Part shown: positions 53,306 to 63,408 of the stretch, piece after piece | Layout: each line of letters opens with the position of its first letter | How positions within the stretch are numbered: the first letter of the stretch is position 1 | Assembly: GCF_029625215.1 (NCBI RefSeq) | Contig: NZ_CP121197.1 | Coordinates: 3,534,001-3,598,000 of the forward strand | Direction of reading: 5' to 3' | DNA: 64,000 nt | Source: Aurantibacillus circumpalustris | GTDB lineage: Bacteria > Bacteroidota > Bacteroidia > B-17B0 > Aurantibacillaceae | The notes under the pieces: generated by a model | The model's input: only the letters and a program-made list of their open reading frames with translations | Told to the model about the DNA's origin: nothing | Database searches by the model: none | Program-made: the position numbers and the translations under genes

Positions 53306-54805
53306 TTAATCTTGGTTAATTATTTTAAGCATTTTTGTTTGCTTATCAGAATTAACTATTTTAAGTAAATACGTTCCTGTAGGTTGTTTTGATAGATTAA
53401 TTTCAAAACTCTCACTATTTGCTTTTTCAGTCAAAATCGTTTGGCCTAACATATTGTATACTTCAATGAGATTTTCTCCCTTCAGTCCGGATATAAGCGT
53501 TTTTCCACTTACGGCCGGATTAGGATAGACTTTTAGATACTTGTAATTATTATTCAACTCTCCTATTCCAACAGTATCCCCATTACACCAAGTCAAACAT
53601 ACTTTGAAGCTTTCAGTAAAGGCAAACTGAGGCACTCTACCTTTAGCGCCCATTGGTTTCAAACGTGCTCTAAACTGGTTATTTGCATCAAAACAAAAAG
53701 GTTCTGAAGCAACATCGTTATAAAGAGTTACTGTATGGTTATTGACATAAGGAAGGAAAACTCTTGAATCTCTTACGTTTTGAACATAAATAAAATCAAA
53801 GTTCCATGTAATCGAAGAATCGGCTGCAAATGCACTTGAGAAAAAAGGTGGAAACGGTGATCCCAAATTCCATTTTCTATAAAATTGATTCAGGTTATAC
53901 ATACGGTGCTCAAAAAAACCAGATGAAGTGTTAGTAAATGTCATTGGAAGCCTTGCACAAACAAACTCATCATCCGTTGTATCACCAAGAAGTTTTACCC
54001 AAGTTGGCATTATTTGACTTGCCTGAACCTCGTATTCTACATGAGGCGCAACTACAAATTCATAGGAGGTTCCAATACCGAATTCGGGAGATAACGTAAA
54101 ATCTTTGGTACTATAAAAAGTCCCGTTAAATCGCACAAAACTGTAATCCTTACCATTTTCGAAGTCGCTACATTTTGTGCTTACTGGAGCCGATGAGTTT
54201 GTTGCTGTTGTTCCTGCAGTTCTTAACAAATAAGCATAGTCACCTGAAGAGGTAGATACGTTTCTGAATAAAATAGCAAAATCCGTCGTCATTGTTCTTG
54301 GCCCATGCAACAGGGGCCCACCAATAGGCGTTACAGCATTTCCACCCACAATAGTTTGCACAGAGTCCAGCGGAGGTAAAACAGGAAAGCCTTGTGCGTT
54401 CAAATTACACAAGTAAATATTAATAGGAATTGTTAAATGAACTGCTGGTTGTACCCTTTGCCCAAACGCTTCAAGACCAGTAACTGTAACTGTCTCTCCA
54501 GCCGGCACATCAAATCTTGATCCAACGTGTGTAATGTTTGTAACTGTAGAAGCTGCTGATTTGTATTTTGGAAAATTAGTATAATCAACTGTTGCTGTTT
54601 TAAAATAAAATTTATTCAAATAGTAGTGTAAGGTGTCTTTCACCAACAGGGTATTAGTATTTGTTGTTTTAAAATTCGGATTTCCTTCAGAGGTGAAATG
54701 ACCTTGACTTTTTGTTGTAGTAACCTGCACGCTTTTACCTTGCGCACTCGCAACAAAATTCAATGCAAATAATGCAGAACCTAGGAGTAGTATTTTTTTC
54801 ATCAT
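53306..54805 (-). CDS. T9SS type A cargo protein of unknown function
   Basis: A 499-aa secreted protein with signal peptide MMKKILLLGSALFALNFVASA. The body is beta-rich (GSRFDVPAGETVTVTGLEAFGQ, FAILFRNVSTSSGDYAYLLRTAG) and I recognise no enzymatic domain. The C-terminal 80 residues are a T9SS type A sorting domain: KVYPNPAVSGKTLISGLKG, IEVYNMLGQTILTEK, QPTGTYLLKIVN. It should therefore be attached to or released from the cell surface. A good terminator follows, and a -7 box lies 28 bases before the ATG. A decayed copy of its sorting domain is found at 55041-55270. Confidence 0.85.
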   Translation of the reverse strand: MMKKILLLGSALFALNFVASAQGKSVQVTTTKSQGHFTSEGNPNFKTTNTNTLLVKDTLHYYLNKFYFKTATVDYTNFPKYKSAASTVTNITHVGSRFDVPAGETVTVTGLEAFGQRVQPAVHLTIPINIYLCNLNAQGFPVLPPLDSVQTIVGGNAVTPIGGPLLHGPRTMTTDFAILFRNVSTSSGDYAYLLRTAGTTATNSSAPVSTKCSDFENGKDYSFVRFNGTFYSTKDFTLSPEFGIGTSYEFVVAPHVEYEVQASQIMPTWVKLLGDTTDDEFVCARLPMTFTNTSSGFFEHRMYNLNQFYRKWNLGSPFPPFFSSAFAADSSITWNFDFIYVQNVRDSRVFLPYVNNHTVTLYNDVASEPFCFDANNQFRARLKPMGAKGRVPQFAFTESFKVCLTWCNGDTVGIGELNNNYKYLKVYPNPAVSGKTLISGLKGENLIEVYNMLGQTILTEKANSESFEINLSKQPTGTYLLKIVNSDKQTKMLKIINQD

Positions 54806-54832
54806 TTATCTTTTTTAGATTAAGTGTTTCCC

Positions 54833-54840
54833 AAAAATAT
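54833..54840 (-). promoter_or_regulatory. -7 box of the 499-aa T9SS cargo gene
   Basis: TATTTTTG on the minus strand, 27 bases upstream of the ATG at 54805. Exact fit to TAnnTTTG; no matching -33 element seen. Confidence 0.4.
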
Positions 54841-55040
54841 GAAAAAAACTGTTAGTTTATAAATAAAATTAGCTAATTTATTAAAACGTTTCTTTGTGAA
54901 ACAGTTTAAAGTAGAAATCTGGCATATTTAGCTGGTTTTAAGCTATGAGCGGGTTATTAAATCACCACTGTTAACATCTTAATATATACCTTGCTTATTT
55001 GATTTTAAATTGAATTTTTGGATTAATATTTACTGAAAAA

Positions 55041-55270
55041 CTAGTCAACAAGGCTTATTATTTTAATCACTTTTGATTGTTTATTTTAATTAACTATTTT
55101 TATCAGGTAGGTTCCAGCTGGTTGATTTGAGAGATTAATTTCAGAATCTGAACTTGTTACCCTATCCCTTAGAATCATATCACCCAACCTGTTATAAACC
55201 TCTACAGTATTTTTCTTATTTAAGTCCCTATAATAGCGCTTTTCCAAATACCGTGAAATCTGGATTTATT
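55041..55270 (-). pseudogene. decayed T9SS type A sorting domain
   Basis: Translated on the minus strand this stretch gives, in pieces, NPDFTVFGKALL, stop, GLK, stop, EK, then after a one-base frame change NTVEVYNRLGDMIL, SNQPAGTYLIKIVN, stop, NKQSKVIKIIS. The order and residues match the C-terminus of the protein at 53306 (YPNPAVSGKTLIS, GLKGEN, VEVYN-like IEVYNMLGQTIL, QPTGTYLLKIVN, DKQTKMLKIIN). Three in-frame stops and one frameshift show it is dead. The N-terminal remainder is missing, where the promoter of the giant gene now lies. Confidence 0.75.
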
Positions 55271-55423
55271 CGAAATAAAAAAGATCTACTACTTTTAACC
55301 AACCCCCCTCTGTTTATGGATTTTTTGATTGCTTTACATCTTATTAGAAACAAAGTGTTCATATTTAGATTTAAAAAATTTTATCGATTTTTAAATATTG
55401 TTAAATTTACACCAATTGTGCAT

Positions 55424-58400
55424 ATGGATGTAAGGCTAAAGACCTTAATAAACGACGTTATATTAAACTTTGCAAAGAAACCTTTGTTGTTTTTGCTACT
55501 GGTATTGGCTTGCCCTCTCTACTCTCAAAAATCTTCAGATTCTGATATTGCAAAAGAAGCAGACAAACTTTTTGAGCAAGAAGATTATTCCAGGGCTTAC
55601 AAACTGTATTCACAGCTAGTATCCAATTTTCCTAAAGACCCTATTTATAATTACAAACTTGGGGTATGCATGATATACAGTGAACCAGATAAAAAGAAAT
55701 GCCTGCCTTATCTCAAATTTGCCGCTACTAACGACGATATAAAAGAATTACAGGATGTTCATTTTTATCTCGGCAAAGCTTTTCATGTTAATTATCTTTT
55801 TGATGAAGCCATAAAAAATTACAACGAGTTTAAGCTTACCGCATCTTCCACCCAAATAAAAAAATTACAGGTAGATCGTGAAATTAAAGCCTGCTCTAAT
55901 GGTAAACATTTATTAAGTAGCCTCACCGATCTCGAAGTTATGAGTAAATCGGAGCTTTCGGAAAACGATTATTTTAGAAGCTATAAAAAAATTGGCGGAA
56001 AATTACTTATTAAACCAGATGATTTTAAAACCAAAACCGATAAAAAGAAAAATGAAACTTCGGTTGTTTTTCTTCCGAACGGTAGCAGTGTAGTATATTA
56101 CAGTAGTTATGGAGATAATGATGCTAATGGCAAAGACTTGTATACGGCATCAAAACAAGCCGATGGAACCTACGGAAAGCCTCAAAAAGTAAAGGGTGTC
56201 AATACGGAGTTTGACGAAGACTACCCCTTTCTTCACCCAGACGGTAAAACTCTTTATTTCGCCAGTAAAGGCTTTAATAGCATGGGTGGATATGATATTT
56301 TTAAATCCATCTTTAACGAAGAAACAAATACATGGGGCGCTCCTATTAATTTAGAATTTCCTATAAATTCACCCGACGACGACTATCTTTTTGTAACAGA
56401 TTCTCTTGAAACCATGGCGTATTTTAGTACTGGAAGACAGAGTTTACCCGGCAAAATCGACGTCTTAAAAGTTAAAACTAAGCGCAGACCTATTGATATT
56501 ATTGCTATGAAGGGAGAAGTAATTCCTGGGGACCCTGAATATTCGTTAACCAGCAATATTACTGTTAAAGATTTATTTACACAAAAGGAAATTGCAAAAT
56601 ACACGGCTAAAGAAGATGGAAGTTACCGCATGGAGTTACCAAATGGCGGAAAGCTGTTGTTTACAGTTGAAACACCAGGTCTTGAAACCCAATCATCTCA
56701 AGTATCGATACCAATGGCATCCGCAGCGAAACCATACAGACAAACGATTTCTTACGAAAAAGGTAAATTAAAAATTCTCAATTATTTTGATGAATTAGAG
56801 ACCGACGATTCTTACCTGCAGTATTTGAATGTTATTGAAAAGAAAGCTAAACTGGATGTTAGTGAAGCTAGCAACGAAACAACCCCACTTGCCGTAAACA
56901 CAACAAATCCAGAAGCTACTAAAGAGGATCCGAAACAAGAAAAAGTATCGGATAGCATTATTAATGACCCTGAGAAATCAATAACGGCAGATCCAAAAAA
57001 AGGGATGGATAACAAGCAATTAGCTAAAATTGCTAAACAGGATGCTTCCGAATTAAAACAAGAAGCATTACAGTTAAACCGTGATTATGAAGCTGCCAAT
57101 GCAACCGGACTTAAACAAAAAGAAGCCGCCGATAAAAGTCTTACCGAAGCGAATGCTACACTTTCCAATGCTGAATTAATCTCCGATGAATCAGAAAGAA
57201 AAATAGCTCTAAATGCAGCTAATTCTAAAATACAAACCGCTGAAAATGATCTAACAATTGCAAACAAAATATTGTCGCTGGCTAGTTCTCTGAAAGAAGA
57301 TGCTAATAGAAAGGAAAAAGAGTCTAAACTGAACATGGACTATGCTAACGAGCTTGAGAAAAGCACTAACAATAAAGGCAATAAGGCTTCGTTGGCTAAA
57401 TTAGAAGAACTACAAAACGAAATAGATGCACTGGCATCTAAAACAAACGCTTCCGAAAACTTAATCACTGAAATTAAAACTACTATTGAACAAAAAGAAA
57501 AACAAATTACAGATGTTGAACAAAGCAATACAATTGCGAAAAATGATTTAGAAGAAATAAAAACTGCTATAACAGACAAAGAAACAGAACTGAGTAAAAC
57601 AAAAAAGAAAGCGCTAAAAAAGGAAGTAACGAGTCAAATTGAAGAGCTAAAACTTGACGAGGCTGAGAAAATTAAACAGATAGCCTCGAACGATGCTGAA
57701 ATTTTAAATTTGAAAGAAGAGTTAAGCGCCAGTAAATTAGAATTAGACGCTGCTACAAAAATTAAGACCGAAAATATTGCTGCGACTAACAACACAAATA
57801 GCCAGCCTATTAGTACAAAAAGTTTAAAAGAAAAGTATAAAGACAAAACAGTTGTCCTTAATCCACAAAGTAAATCCAGCATAGAAGAAAGCACCACTCA
57901 ACTATACGGCTATAACAAAGAACTAGATGAATTAATAAGCAAAACCAAAATTGAAATAACTAAAACTAAAAACAAAGACGCTAAAATAAAGTTAAACAGC
58001 GAACTAAAACAAGCAGAACAATTAAAAAAGCAAAATCAGGAACAAATTACACGGAACACCAAAAAACTAGAAGATATTAACACCGTTGCAGTAAAAACAG
58101 CTGAAGTTAAAAATACCTTTGATCCTATTATTGCGGAAAATAGTGATGAAGCGGTCTCCAAGCTTGACAATCTAAGTAAGCAACTTATAGGAAATGACAA
58201 TCAAAATTTTGACTACAACGGTTATCAGAATGAAGAAGCGCAAAATCTTAAAGTAGAAGCCGACACTAAAATAAACGATGCCATAGCAAAAGAGAAAATT
58301 TTAAAAGAAAGAATAAGTACTTCAAAAAATGAATTGCAAGGAAATATAAAGATAGATGCTAAAAAATTAAACAGTGAGGCAGAAGACTTGGTTGCTCAAT

Positions 58401-61400
58401 CGCAAAAAATTAGAAACGAAGCAAAGGAAAAGGTGGGTTCTGAAAAAGATAAGCTAATTGAGCAAGCGAAAGAATTAGAGGAACAAGCCAACACGAAATT
58501 AATAAGTGCATCGGAAGTAACTAGAAAAGATAATGAAGCTATTATAGAAGCGAATAGAGAAAATATTCAAAACTTAATTAATGAGAAAAAATCTCCTGAA
58601 GAGGATTTAAATTTTGTAAAAGAATTAAGGGAAGAAGTGAAAGACGCGTTTAGAAAAGCTGCGGATATCAGAACAGAGGGCAATTCATTAAGTAACATTG
58701 GAGGTAAAGTTGGAAGTATTAGCAATGCTGAGGAAAAAGAAGCAGAAGGTATATTAAAACAAAAACAAATAATCGAATATCTTAAAAAAGCGAATCCTGA
58801 TTTTGTATTGAAAGAGCCTGTAACTAGTTCATCTCCCAATGCGTCAGGAAATTCAGGAAATGAAGTAGATGTGAACGCTGCACTACAATCCATCAATTCA
58901 GAATTAAGTGACCTTGCAGCAATTAAAATTGAATCTTATCAGAAACTAAATCAAGCTAATGATATAGAAATAGCTCAATTATTAAGCGACATTAATGAAA
59001 AGCAAACTATTATTGACAACAATCCTAATTTAAAAACAGATTTAATATCGGGCAACAATAAAGTTGAAAGCGCAAAGACGTTTAAGCAAAACTCTGAAAA
59101 TACGACCAATCCAAATGAAAAATTAAATGCTCTCATTGTAGCTACAAAAAAACAAAATGAAGCGATAAAACAATTTATAGGAATCAAAAATTCTATAACA
59201 GAATTAGGTGAGAATGGCGTAACATCAAATCATGTTAAAAGCAATCCCACTCAAAACAAAGCACCAAAAACGGCAACTAGCGATCTGGGTATGTTATCAG
59301 AGATTGATACGGAAGTAGGTGGAAACAATCCTCCTCAAAACAAAAAACCTAAAGCGGCAAACAGCGACCTGGGCATGTTATCAGAAATTGATATGGGAGT
59401 TGGAACCAATTCAGGTGCCAATGTTGAAACAACTTACGATGAATCTTCTTTAAAAAGTGACACAACAACGGGACAAATTTTAACTTACTTTGATAACAAC
59501 AATCTGTATATGCGTAATTCGCAAGCCGGCGCATCGGCAAAAAATTCTTTGAGCTTACTAAAAGACTATGAAACTAAAAACTCTGAAATAACTCAAAAGC
59601 TGAATACCCTTTCAAACACACCTGAAAGCGAACAAAAAGGATTGAGTTCAGGGGAATTAAGAACTAAAAGTGAAAATTTGCTGGCTGAAGCGGAAGATCT
59701 AAATGCGGAAGCAACACAGATAAAAAAAGAGGCCGAAGGAAAAAAAGGTGATGAAAAAAAACAATTACTTGAGCAAGCAAAAGAATTGGAAGGTCAAAGC
59801 CAAGATAAAATGATTGAAGGTTCGGACTATAAAATGAAGTCCAATGATTTGGAATATAAAATGAACTTAAATGCGATAACTGAATTGATTGAAAAATTAA
59901 AAAACGATAATCCTGAAATGGCTTCTGAGATGGAATCGCGAAGAGAAGAATATACGCCATTAAAAACACAGGTGAGTAATTTAAGAATTGAAGCGAATGC
60001 CTTAAGCAATAAAGCAGCTAAACTTGGCGCGATAAGTAATGCTGAAGAAAAAGAACTTGAGTTGATACAGAAACAATCGTCGTTACTAAACTCTCTAAAA
60101 CAACAATATCCTGATTATGTAGTAAAGGAAACTACTTCGCTTACCCCGGAACAGCAAGCTACTGAATTAAGACAAAAAAAATCAGAATTAAGCGAAAAAC
60201 AATACACGGAACTTACAAATCTTATTAATGCTTTTAGTCTAGAATATGAATCCTCTAAAAATAATGTTCAATCAAATCTAAGTCCAAATCAAGAGACATT
60301 AAAACAAGAAGCCGATGAATTAAATACTGAATCGAAGCGTTTATTAATTCAATCGTCTCAAGAAAGAAATGAAACCGAAAAAATGAAACTGTTAACACTT
60401 GCTGCAAAATCTGGAAATGCTGCAGTAGAAAAACTAAATAAACTTTTACCAAAATCTGTAAGGCCTAAAAGTGATTTGGATGCACTTGCCGAAATCGGAA
60501 GCGGCATCGACAATTCTAACGAAGGAGAATATGTAACTGTTTCCGCTTCAAAAACAACAAAATCAAAAAACATTAAGAACCAATCAAAAATTGTTGGTGT
60601 TGAAGTTCAATCTGGCAACGCTTACTCTACCAGTAATCCCATTCCTATTGATGGCAGGATGGAAGACGGTTTGGTGTTCAGAGTTCAAATTGGAGCATTT
60701 AAAACTCAATTACCTAACAATGCTTTTAAAGGTTTAAGCCCCCTTAATGGAGAAACGACTAACAGCGGATACATACGTTACACGGCTGGTAATTTCTTTA
60801 AAATTGAAAACGCAAATGCTGTTAAGAATGACCTTCGCAACTTAGGATACAGTGATGCCTTTGTAGTAGTTTATTTTAACGGCAGAAGAATTACTTTAGC
60901 AGAGGCTATGGCAGAAATGGAGCGACAAGGAAAAACAGTTGATCCGAACGCGCCGCAAACAGCAGGTATAACTGCCAATGCCAATGTACCAAAAGCAGCT
61001 GTTAACCCAGTTATTCAAGAAAGCGTTTCTATTACAAAAGAACTAGAACAAATGGACGGTTTATTATACACAATACAGATTGGAGTTTATACCAAACAAG
61101 TAAGTAAGCCACAGATTTTAAGTTTAAAACCAATCTTTAGAGAACAATTAACTAATGGGCTTTATAGATACACTGCCGGGATTTACAACAATCCAGAAAA
61201 ACTATTACTTGATAAAGCTAGAGTGGTAGATATGGGTATAAGAGATGCATTTGTTTCGGCTTATTTAAATGGCAAGCGTATACCATTTGCGGAAGCTAAA
61301 GATCTTCAAGCGAGTGGCAATCCATTAAAACTTGAAAAAGAAAACCCAATAGTATTTCCAAACAGAACTGTTGAACCTTCCAGTACATTTGACGCTCTTT

Positions 61401-61765
61401 TCAATACATCGGTAAACACAGTTGAACCGTTTAAAAATCAAGTTAGCGAGTACCCTATTCCAACTGCTGAAAATGGTGTAAAAACGACCGAAGAAGGCGT
61501 TTGCTATAAAGTTCAGATTGGTGCATTTAGTAAACAAGTTCCTGAGGATGTAGCTTCTAAATTTTCTTCTATAAGAACCTGGCCAGTAGATAATAAACAG
61601 ATTAATGGTTTATTTATTTACAATATTGGTAATTTTTCTGATCTCGCGCCAGCAAAAAATCTTAAAGAAGAAGCGGTAAGACTTGGTATAACCGATGCTT
61701 TTATAACCGTATATAGAAACGGCAAAAAAATGTACGGTGCAGAAGCAGAATCGTATTTGAGATAA
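55424..61765 (+). CDS. 2113-aa TPR-PD40-coiled-coil protein with three C-terminal SPOR-like domains
   Basis: A giant exported protein. From ATG 55424 it opens with a signal peptide (LLFLLLVLACPLYSQ). Approximate order: TPR helices 39-165, PD40 beta-propeller repeats 209-349 (YFASKGFNSMGGYDIFKS), a carboxypeptidase-like domain 360-445, then some 1150 residues of Glu/Lys/Asn-rich coiled coil (540-1690) with internal repeats. Three SPOR-like domains follow, starting near 1751 (VFRVQIGAFK), 1879 (YTIQIGVY) and 2025 (YKVQIGAF). SPOR domains bind denuded peptidoglycan, so it probably links envelope layers. The frame is open 90 codons further upstream, but that stretch crosses a pseudogene and lacks a signal. 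Codon use looks like its neighbours. Confidence 0.85.
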   Translation: MDVRLKTLINDVILNFAKKPLLFLLLVLACPLYSQKSSDSDIAKEADKLFEQEDYSRAYKLYSQLVSNFPKDPIYNYKLGVCMIYSEPDKKKCLPYLKFAATNDDIKELQDVHFYLGKAFHVNYLFDEAIKNYNEFKLTASSTQIKKLQVDREIKACSNGKHLLSSLTDLEVMSKSELSENDYFRSYKKIGGKLLIKPDDFKTKTDKKKNETSVVFLPNGSSVVYYSSYGDNDANGKDLYTASKQADGTYGKPQKVKGVNTEFDEDYPFLHPDGKTLYFASKGFNSMGGYDIFKSIFNEETNTWGAPINLEFPINSPDDDYLFVTDSLETMAYFSTGRQSLPGKIDVLKVKTKRRPIDIIAMKGEVIPGDPEYSLTSNITVKDLFTQKEIAKYTAKEDGSYRMELPNGGKLLFTVETPGLETQSSQVSIPMASAAKPYRQTISYEKGKLKILNYFDELETDDSYLQYLNVIEKKAKLDVSEASNETTPLAVNTTNPEATKEDPKQEKVSDSIINDPEKSITADPKKGMDNKQLAKIAKQDASELKQEALQLNRDYEAANATGLKQKEAADKSLTEANATLSNAELISDESERKIALNAANSKIQTAENDLTIANKILSLASSLKEDANRKEKESKLNMDYANELEKSTNNKGNKASLAKLEELQNEIDALASKTNASENLITEIKTTIEQKEKQITDVEQSNTIAKNDLEEIKTAITDKETELSKTKKKALKKEVTSQIEELKLDEAEKIKQIASNDAEILNLKEELSASKLELDAATKIKTENIAATNNTNSQPISTKSLKEKYKDKTVVLNPQSKSSIEESTTQLYGYNKELDELISKTKIEITKTKNKDAKIKLNSELKQAEQLKKQNQEQITRNTKKLEDINTVAVKTAEVKNTFDPIIAENSDEAVSKLDNLSKQLIGNDNQNFDYNGYQNEEAQNLKVEADTKINDAIAKEKILKERISTSKNELQGNIKIDAKKLNSEAEDLVAQSQKIRNEAKEKVGSEKDKLIEQAKELEEQANTKLISASEVTRKDNEAIIEANRENIQNLINEKKSPEEDLNFVKELREEVKDAFRKAADIRTEGNSLSNIGGKVGSISNAEEKEAEGILKQKQIIEYLKKANPDFVLKEPVTSSSPNASGNSGNEVDVNAALQSINSELSDLAAIKIESYQKLNQANDIEIAQLLSDINEKQTIIDNNPNLKTDLISGNNKVESAKTFKQNSENTTNPNEKLNALIVATKKQNEAIKQFIGIKNSITELGENGVTSNHVKSNPTQNKAPKTATSDLGMLSEIDTEVGGNNPPQNKKPKAANSDLGMLSEIDMGVGTNSGANVETTYDESSLKSDTTTGQILTYFDNNNLYMRNSQAGASAKNSLSLLKDYETKNSEITQKLNTLSNTPESEQKGLSSGELRTKSENLLAEAEDLNAEATQIKKEAEGKKGDEKKQLLEQAKELEGQSQDKMIEGSDYKMKSNDLEYKMNLNAITELIEKLKNDNPEMASEMESRREEYTPLKTQVSNLRIEANALSNKAAKLGAISNAEEKELELIQKQSSLLNSLKQQYPDYVVKETTSLTPEQQATELRQKKSELSEKQYTELTNLINAFSLEYESSKNNVQSNLSPNQETLKQEADELNTESKRLLIQSSQERNETEKMKLLTLAAKSGNAAVEKLNKLLPKSVRPKSDLDALAEIGSGIDNSNEGEYVTVSASKTTKSKNIKNQSKIVGVEVQSGNAYSTSNPIPIDGRMEDGLVFRVQIGAFKTQLPNNAFKGLSPLNGETTNSGYIRYTAGNFFKIENANAVKNDLRNLGYSDAFVVVYFNGRRITLAEAMAEMERQGKTVDPNAPQTAGITANANVPKAAVNPVIQESVSITKELEQMDGLLYTIQIGVYTKQVSKPQILSLKPIFREQLTNGLYRYTAGIYNNPEKLLLDKARVVDMGIRDAFVSAYLNGKRIPFAEAKDLQASGNPLKLEKENPIVFPNRTVEPSSTFDALFNTSVNTVEPFKNQVSEYPIPTAENGVKTTEEGVCYKVQIGAFSKQVPEDVASKFSSIRTWPVDNKQINGLFIYNIGNFSDLAPAKNLKEEAVRLGITDAFITVYRNGKKMYGAEAESYLR
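58351..60130 (+). repeat. two diverged ~155-residue repeats in the giant coiled-coil gene
   Basis: At about 58351-58818 and 59662-60130 the protein repeats the same order: SEAEDL / AEAEDL, then LIEQAKELE / LLEQAKELE, then GNSLSNIGGKVGSISNAEEKE / ANALSNKAAKLGAISNAEEKE, and finally NPDFVLKE / YPDYVVKE. Shorter relatives occur near 57046 and 60290. Divergence at the DNA level shows an old duplication. Confidence 0.75.
59252..59419 (+). repeat. two tandem 84-bp units encoding SDLGMLSEID
   Basis: Two consecutive 28-residue units, 59252-59335 and 59336-59419, each begin QNK.PK and contain SDLGMLSEID. A third relative, SDLDALAEIG, occurs near 60472. The linker lies between the two large coiled-coil repeats. 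Confidence 0.75.
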
Positions 61766-62111
61766 ATCAACAAACATCTTTAAAAAATCTTACACTATTT
61801 CAATTGCTAAGAAGTAAACATGTTTAGCTTATTAACAACGGTTATATTATTGTGTAATTCACTATAAGCAAACCACAAGAGCGCTGTTGTGACCCAAAAT
61901 ATTAGACTACTAATATTTATATGGACATTTTATCAAGTTTAGAAATATCCAATTAATTCGTCATACTAGCTGCAACTTTTATTCACATTGAAAAATAATA
62001 AAAACTACTACCAATAGTTTAACAAAAAGGTTTAAAATAGAATTTCATTCAAACGCAACGGAAAAAATAATAACTTAACAGGTAATTTACACCAACTCAA
62101 AAACACAATCT
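61766..62111. other. 346-bp gene-free stretch
   Basis: AT-rich sequence between the giant gene and the VWA-like gene. It must hold the promoter of the latter, but no TAnnTTTG box, terminator hairpin, RNA gene or small open frame stood out. Confidence 0.5.
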
Positions 62112-63218
62112 ATGAAACGAATTACAATTATCTTGTCTGTTTTTTCTCTCTTCTTGTCGGGGTTTTCTAAGGCCCAAGAACATGACGCTTATGAAACGGG
62201 AATAAATGAAGTAACTGTCTTACTCAAATTCAGGGATTTAAACGGAAATATTCTTGCCGGTGAGTCAATGACTATTTTTGAATTCTCTTCAGGGAATTCA
62301 AAAATATTTAAAAGCTCGCCAGTAGGTACCCTTATTTTGAAGGGATTATCCGGATCGGTGTTTGACATCAGTTTCAAATACAACCCACATTACCTTATAA
62401 TCGATACAAAACAGTATCAAGAAAGGATAATTGAAATACTGGTGACTTACGAGGGGACTGCCGAATTAGAACGACAAAAAATTGAACGAGAAAAGTTTGA
62501 AAAAATGGCACGCGAAAGATGGGGGTCGACCAATGCTGAAGGATTTAAAAAAGACCTTGAAAACTACTCTAATGGAAAATATAAATTCCAGGATGAGGTA
62601 TTTTTAAAAGTCCTGAAGAGAAACGTAAAATGGAAGAATAAACTCATAGTGTGCGATATTACTGGTAGTATGTATCCATATATTGGGCAGGTTTTATTAT
62701 GGTACAAACTTAATTATGCGGATGAGAAGACAACGCAGCTTTGTTTTTTTAATGACGGTGATTCAAAAAGTGAAGACCAAAAAACTATAGGTAATACAGG
62801 TGGGATATATTATTGCGATAAGTGTGAGGAAGATTCATTGACGGACGTAATGGTAAGAGCAATGGTTGGGGGCTGCGGTGGAGACGCTCCTGAAAACGAC
62901 TTAGAAGCACTTATTAAGGCATCAAATAAAATGAAAGATTTCAAGGAATTAATATTGGTTGCAGATAACAACAGTGATGTAAAAGATATAGCGTTACTAA
63001 AAGAACTGAAAATACCGGTTCGTGTTATTGTATGCGGTTCGAATAACCGCGTGGCTTCAGATTACTTGGAGATCGCATACAAAACTAAAGGCTCTGTTCA
63101 TACTATTGAAGAGGATATAGAAACCGTTTCTGCAATGAAAGAAGGTTCTGAAATTAAGATCGGGGGTAGGAAATATAAATTACGTAAAGGGGAATTTATT
63201 CTTATAAACAAAGGGTGA
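62112..63218 (+). CDS. secreted VWA-like domain protein of unknown function
   Basis: A 368-aa exported protein (signal peptide ending near SKAQ). After a beta domain (residues about 25-115) and a charged helix comes a von Willebrand A-like domain from about residue 175: LIVCDITGSMYPYIGQ, whose MIDAS reads D-I-T-G-S, then FFNDGDSKSEDQKTIGNTGG, GGCGGDAPENDLEALI, LILVADNNSDVKDI and VRVIVCGSNN. This looks like a distinct Bacteroidota VWA family. Metal-dependent binding of a protein or glycan is the likely role. It stands alone, and no sorting domain is present. Confidence 0.72.
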   Translation: MKRITIILSVFSLFLSGFSKAQEHDAYETGINEVTVLLKFRDLNGNILAGESMTIFEFSSGNSKIFKSSPVGTLILKGLSGSVFDISFKYNPHYLIIDTKQYQERIIEILVTYEGTAELERQKIEREKFEKMARERWGSTNAEGFKKDLENYSNGKYKFQDEVFLKVLKRNVKWKNKLIVCDITGSMYPYIGQVLLWYKLNYADEKTTQLCFFNDGDSKSEDQKTIGNTGGIYYCDKCEEDSLTDVMVRAMVGGCGGDAPENDLEALIKASNKMKDFKELILVADNNSDVKDIALLKELKIPVRVIVCGSNNRVASDYLEIAYKTKGSVHTIEEDIETVSAMKEGSEIKIGGRKYKLRKGEFILINKG

Positions 63219-63408
63219 GTGTAAATCAGTTCGTCAATACAATAAGTCAATTTGAAGAGCGCGATATCTTATAACGACAAACTTAATTTATGAGGACAAG
63301 GAAGAAATATTAGTACGAATCAACTAAACGACTTAGGTCTCTGAAAAAACATTGAACCACAGAATTACTGTTAACAACAGCCTTGTTATTAAAACTTAAG
63401 TCACTTAA

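Noticed and set aside
55154-55423. N-terminal extension of the giant protein
   Set aside because: The stretch crosses the decayed sorting domain of the opposite strand and the promoter region, and a proper signal peptide begins only at ATG 55424.
57085-58896. Several minus-strand open frames inside the giant coiled-coil gene
   Set aside because: They are Ser/Leu/Phe-rich mirror images of Lys/Glu-rich coding sequence, without starts or domains of their own.
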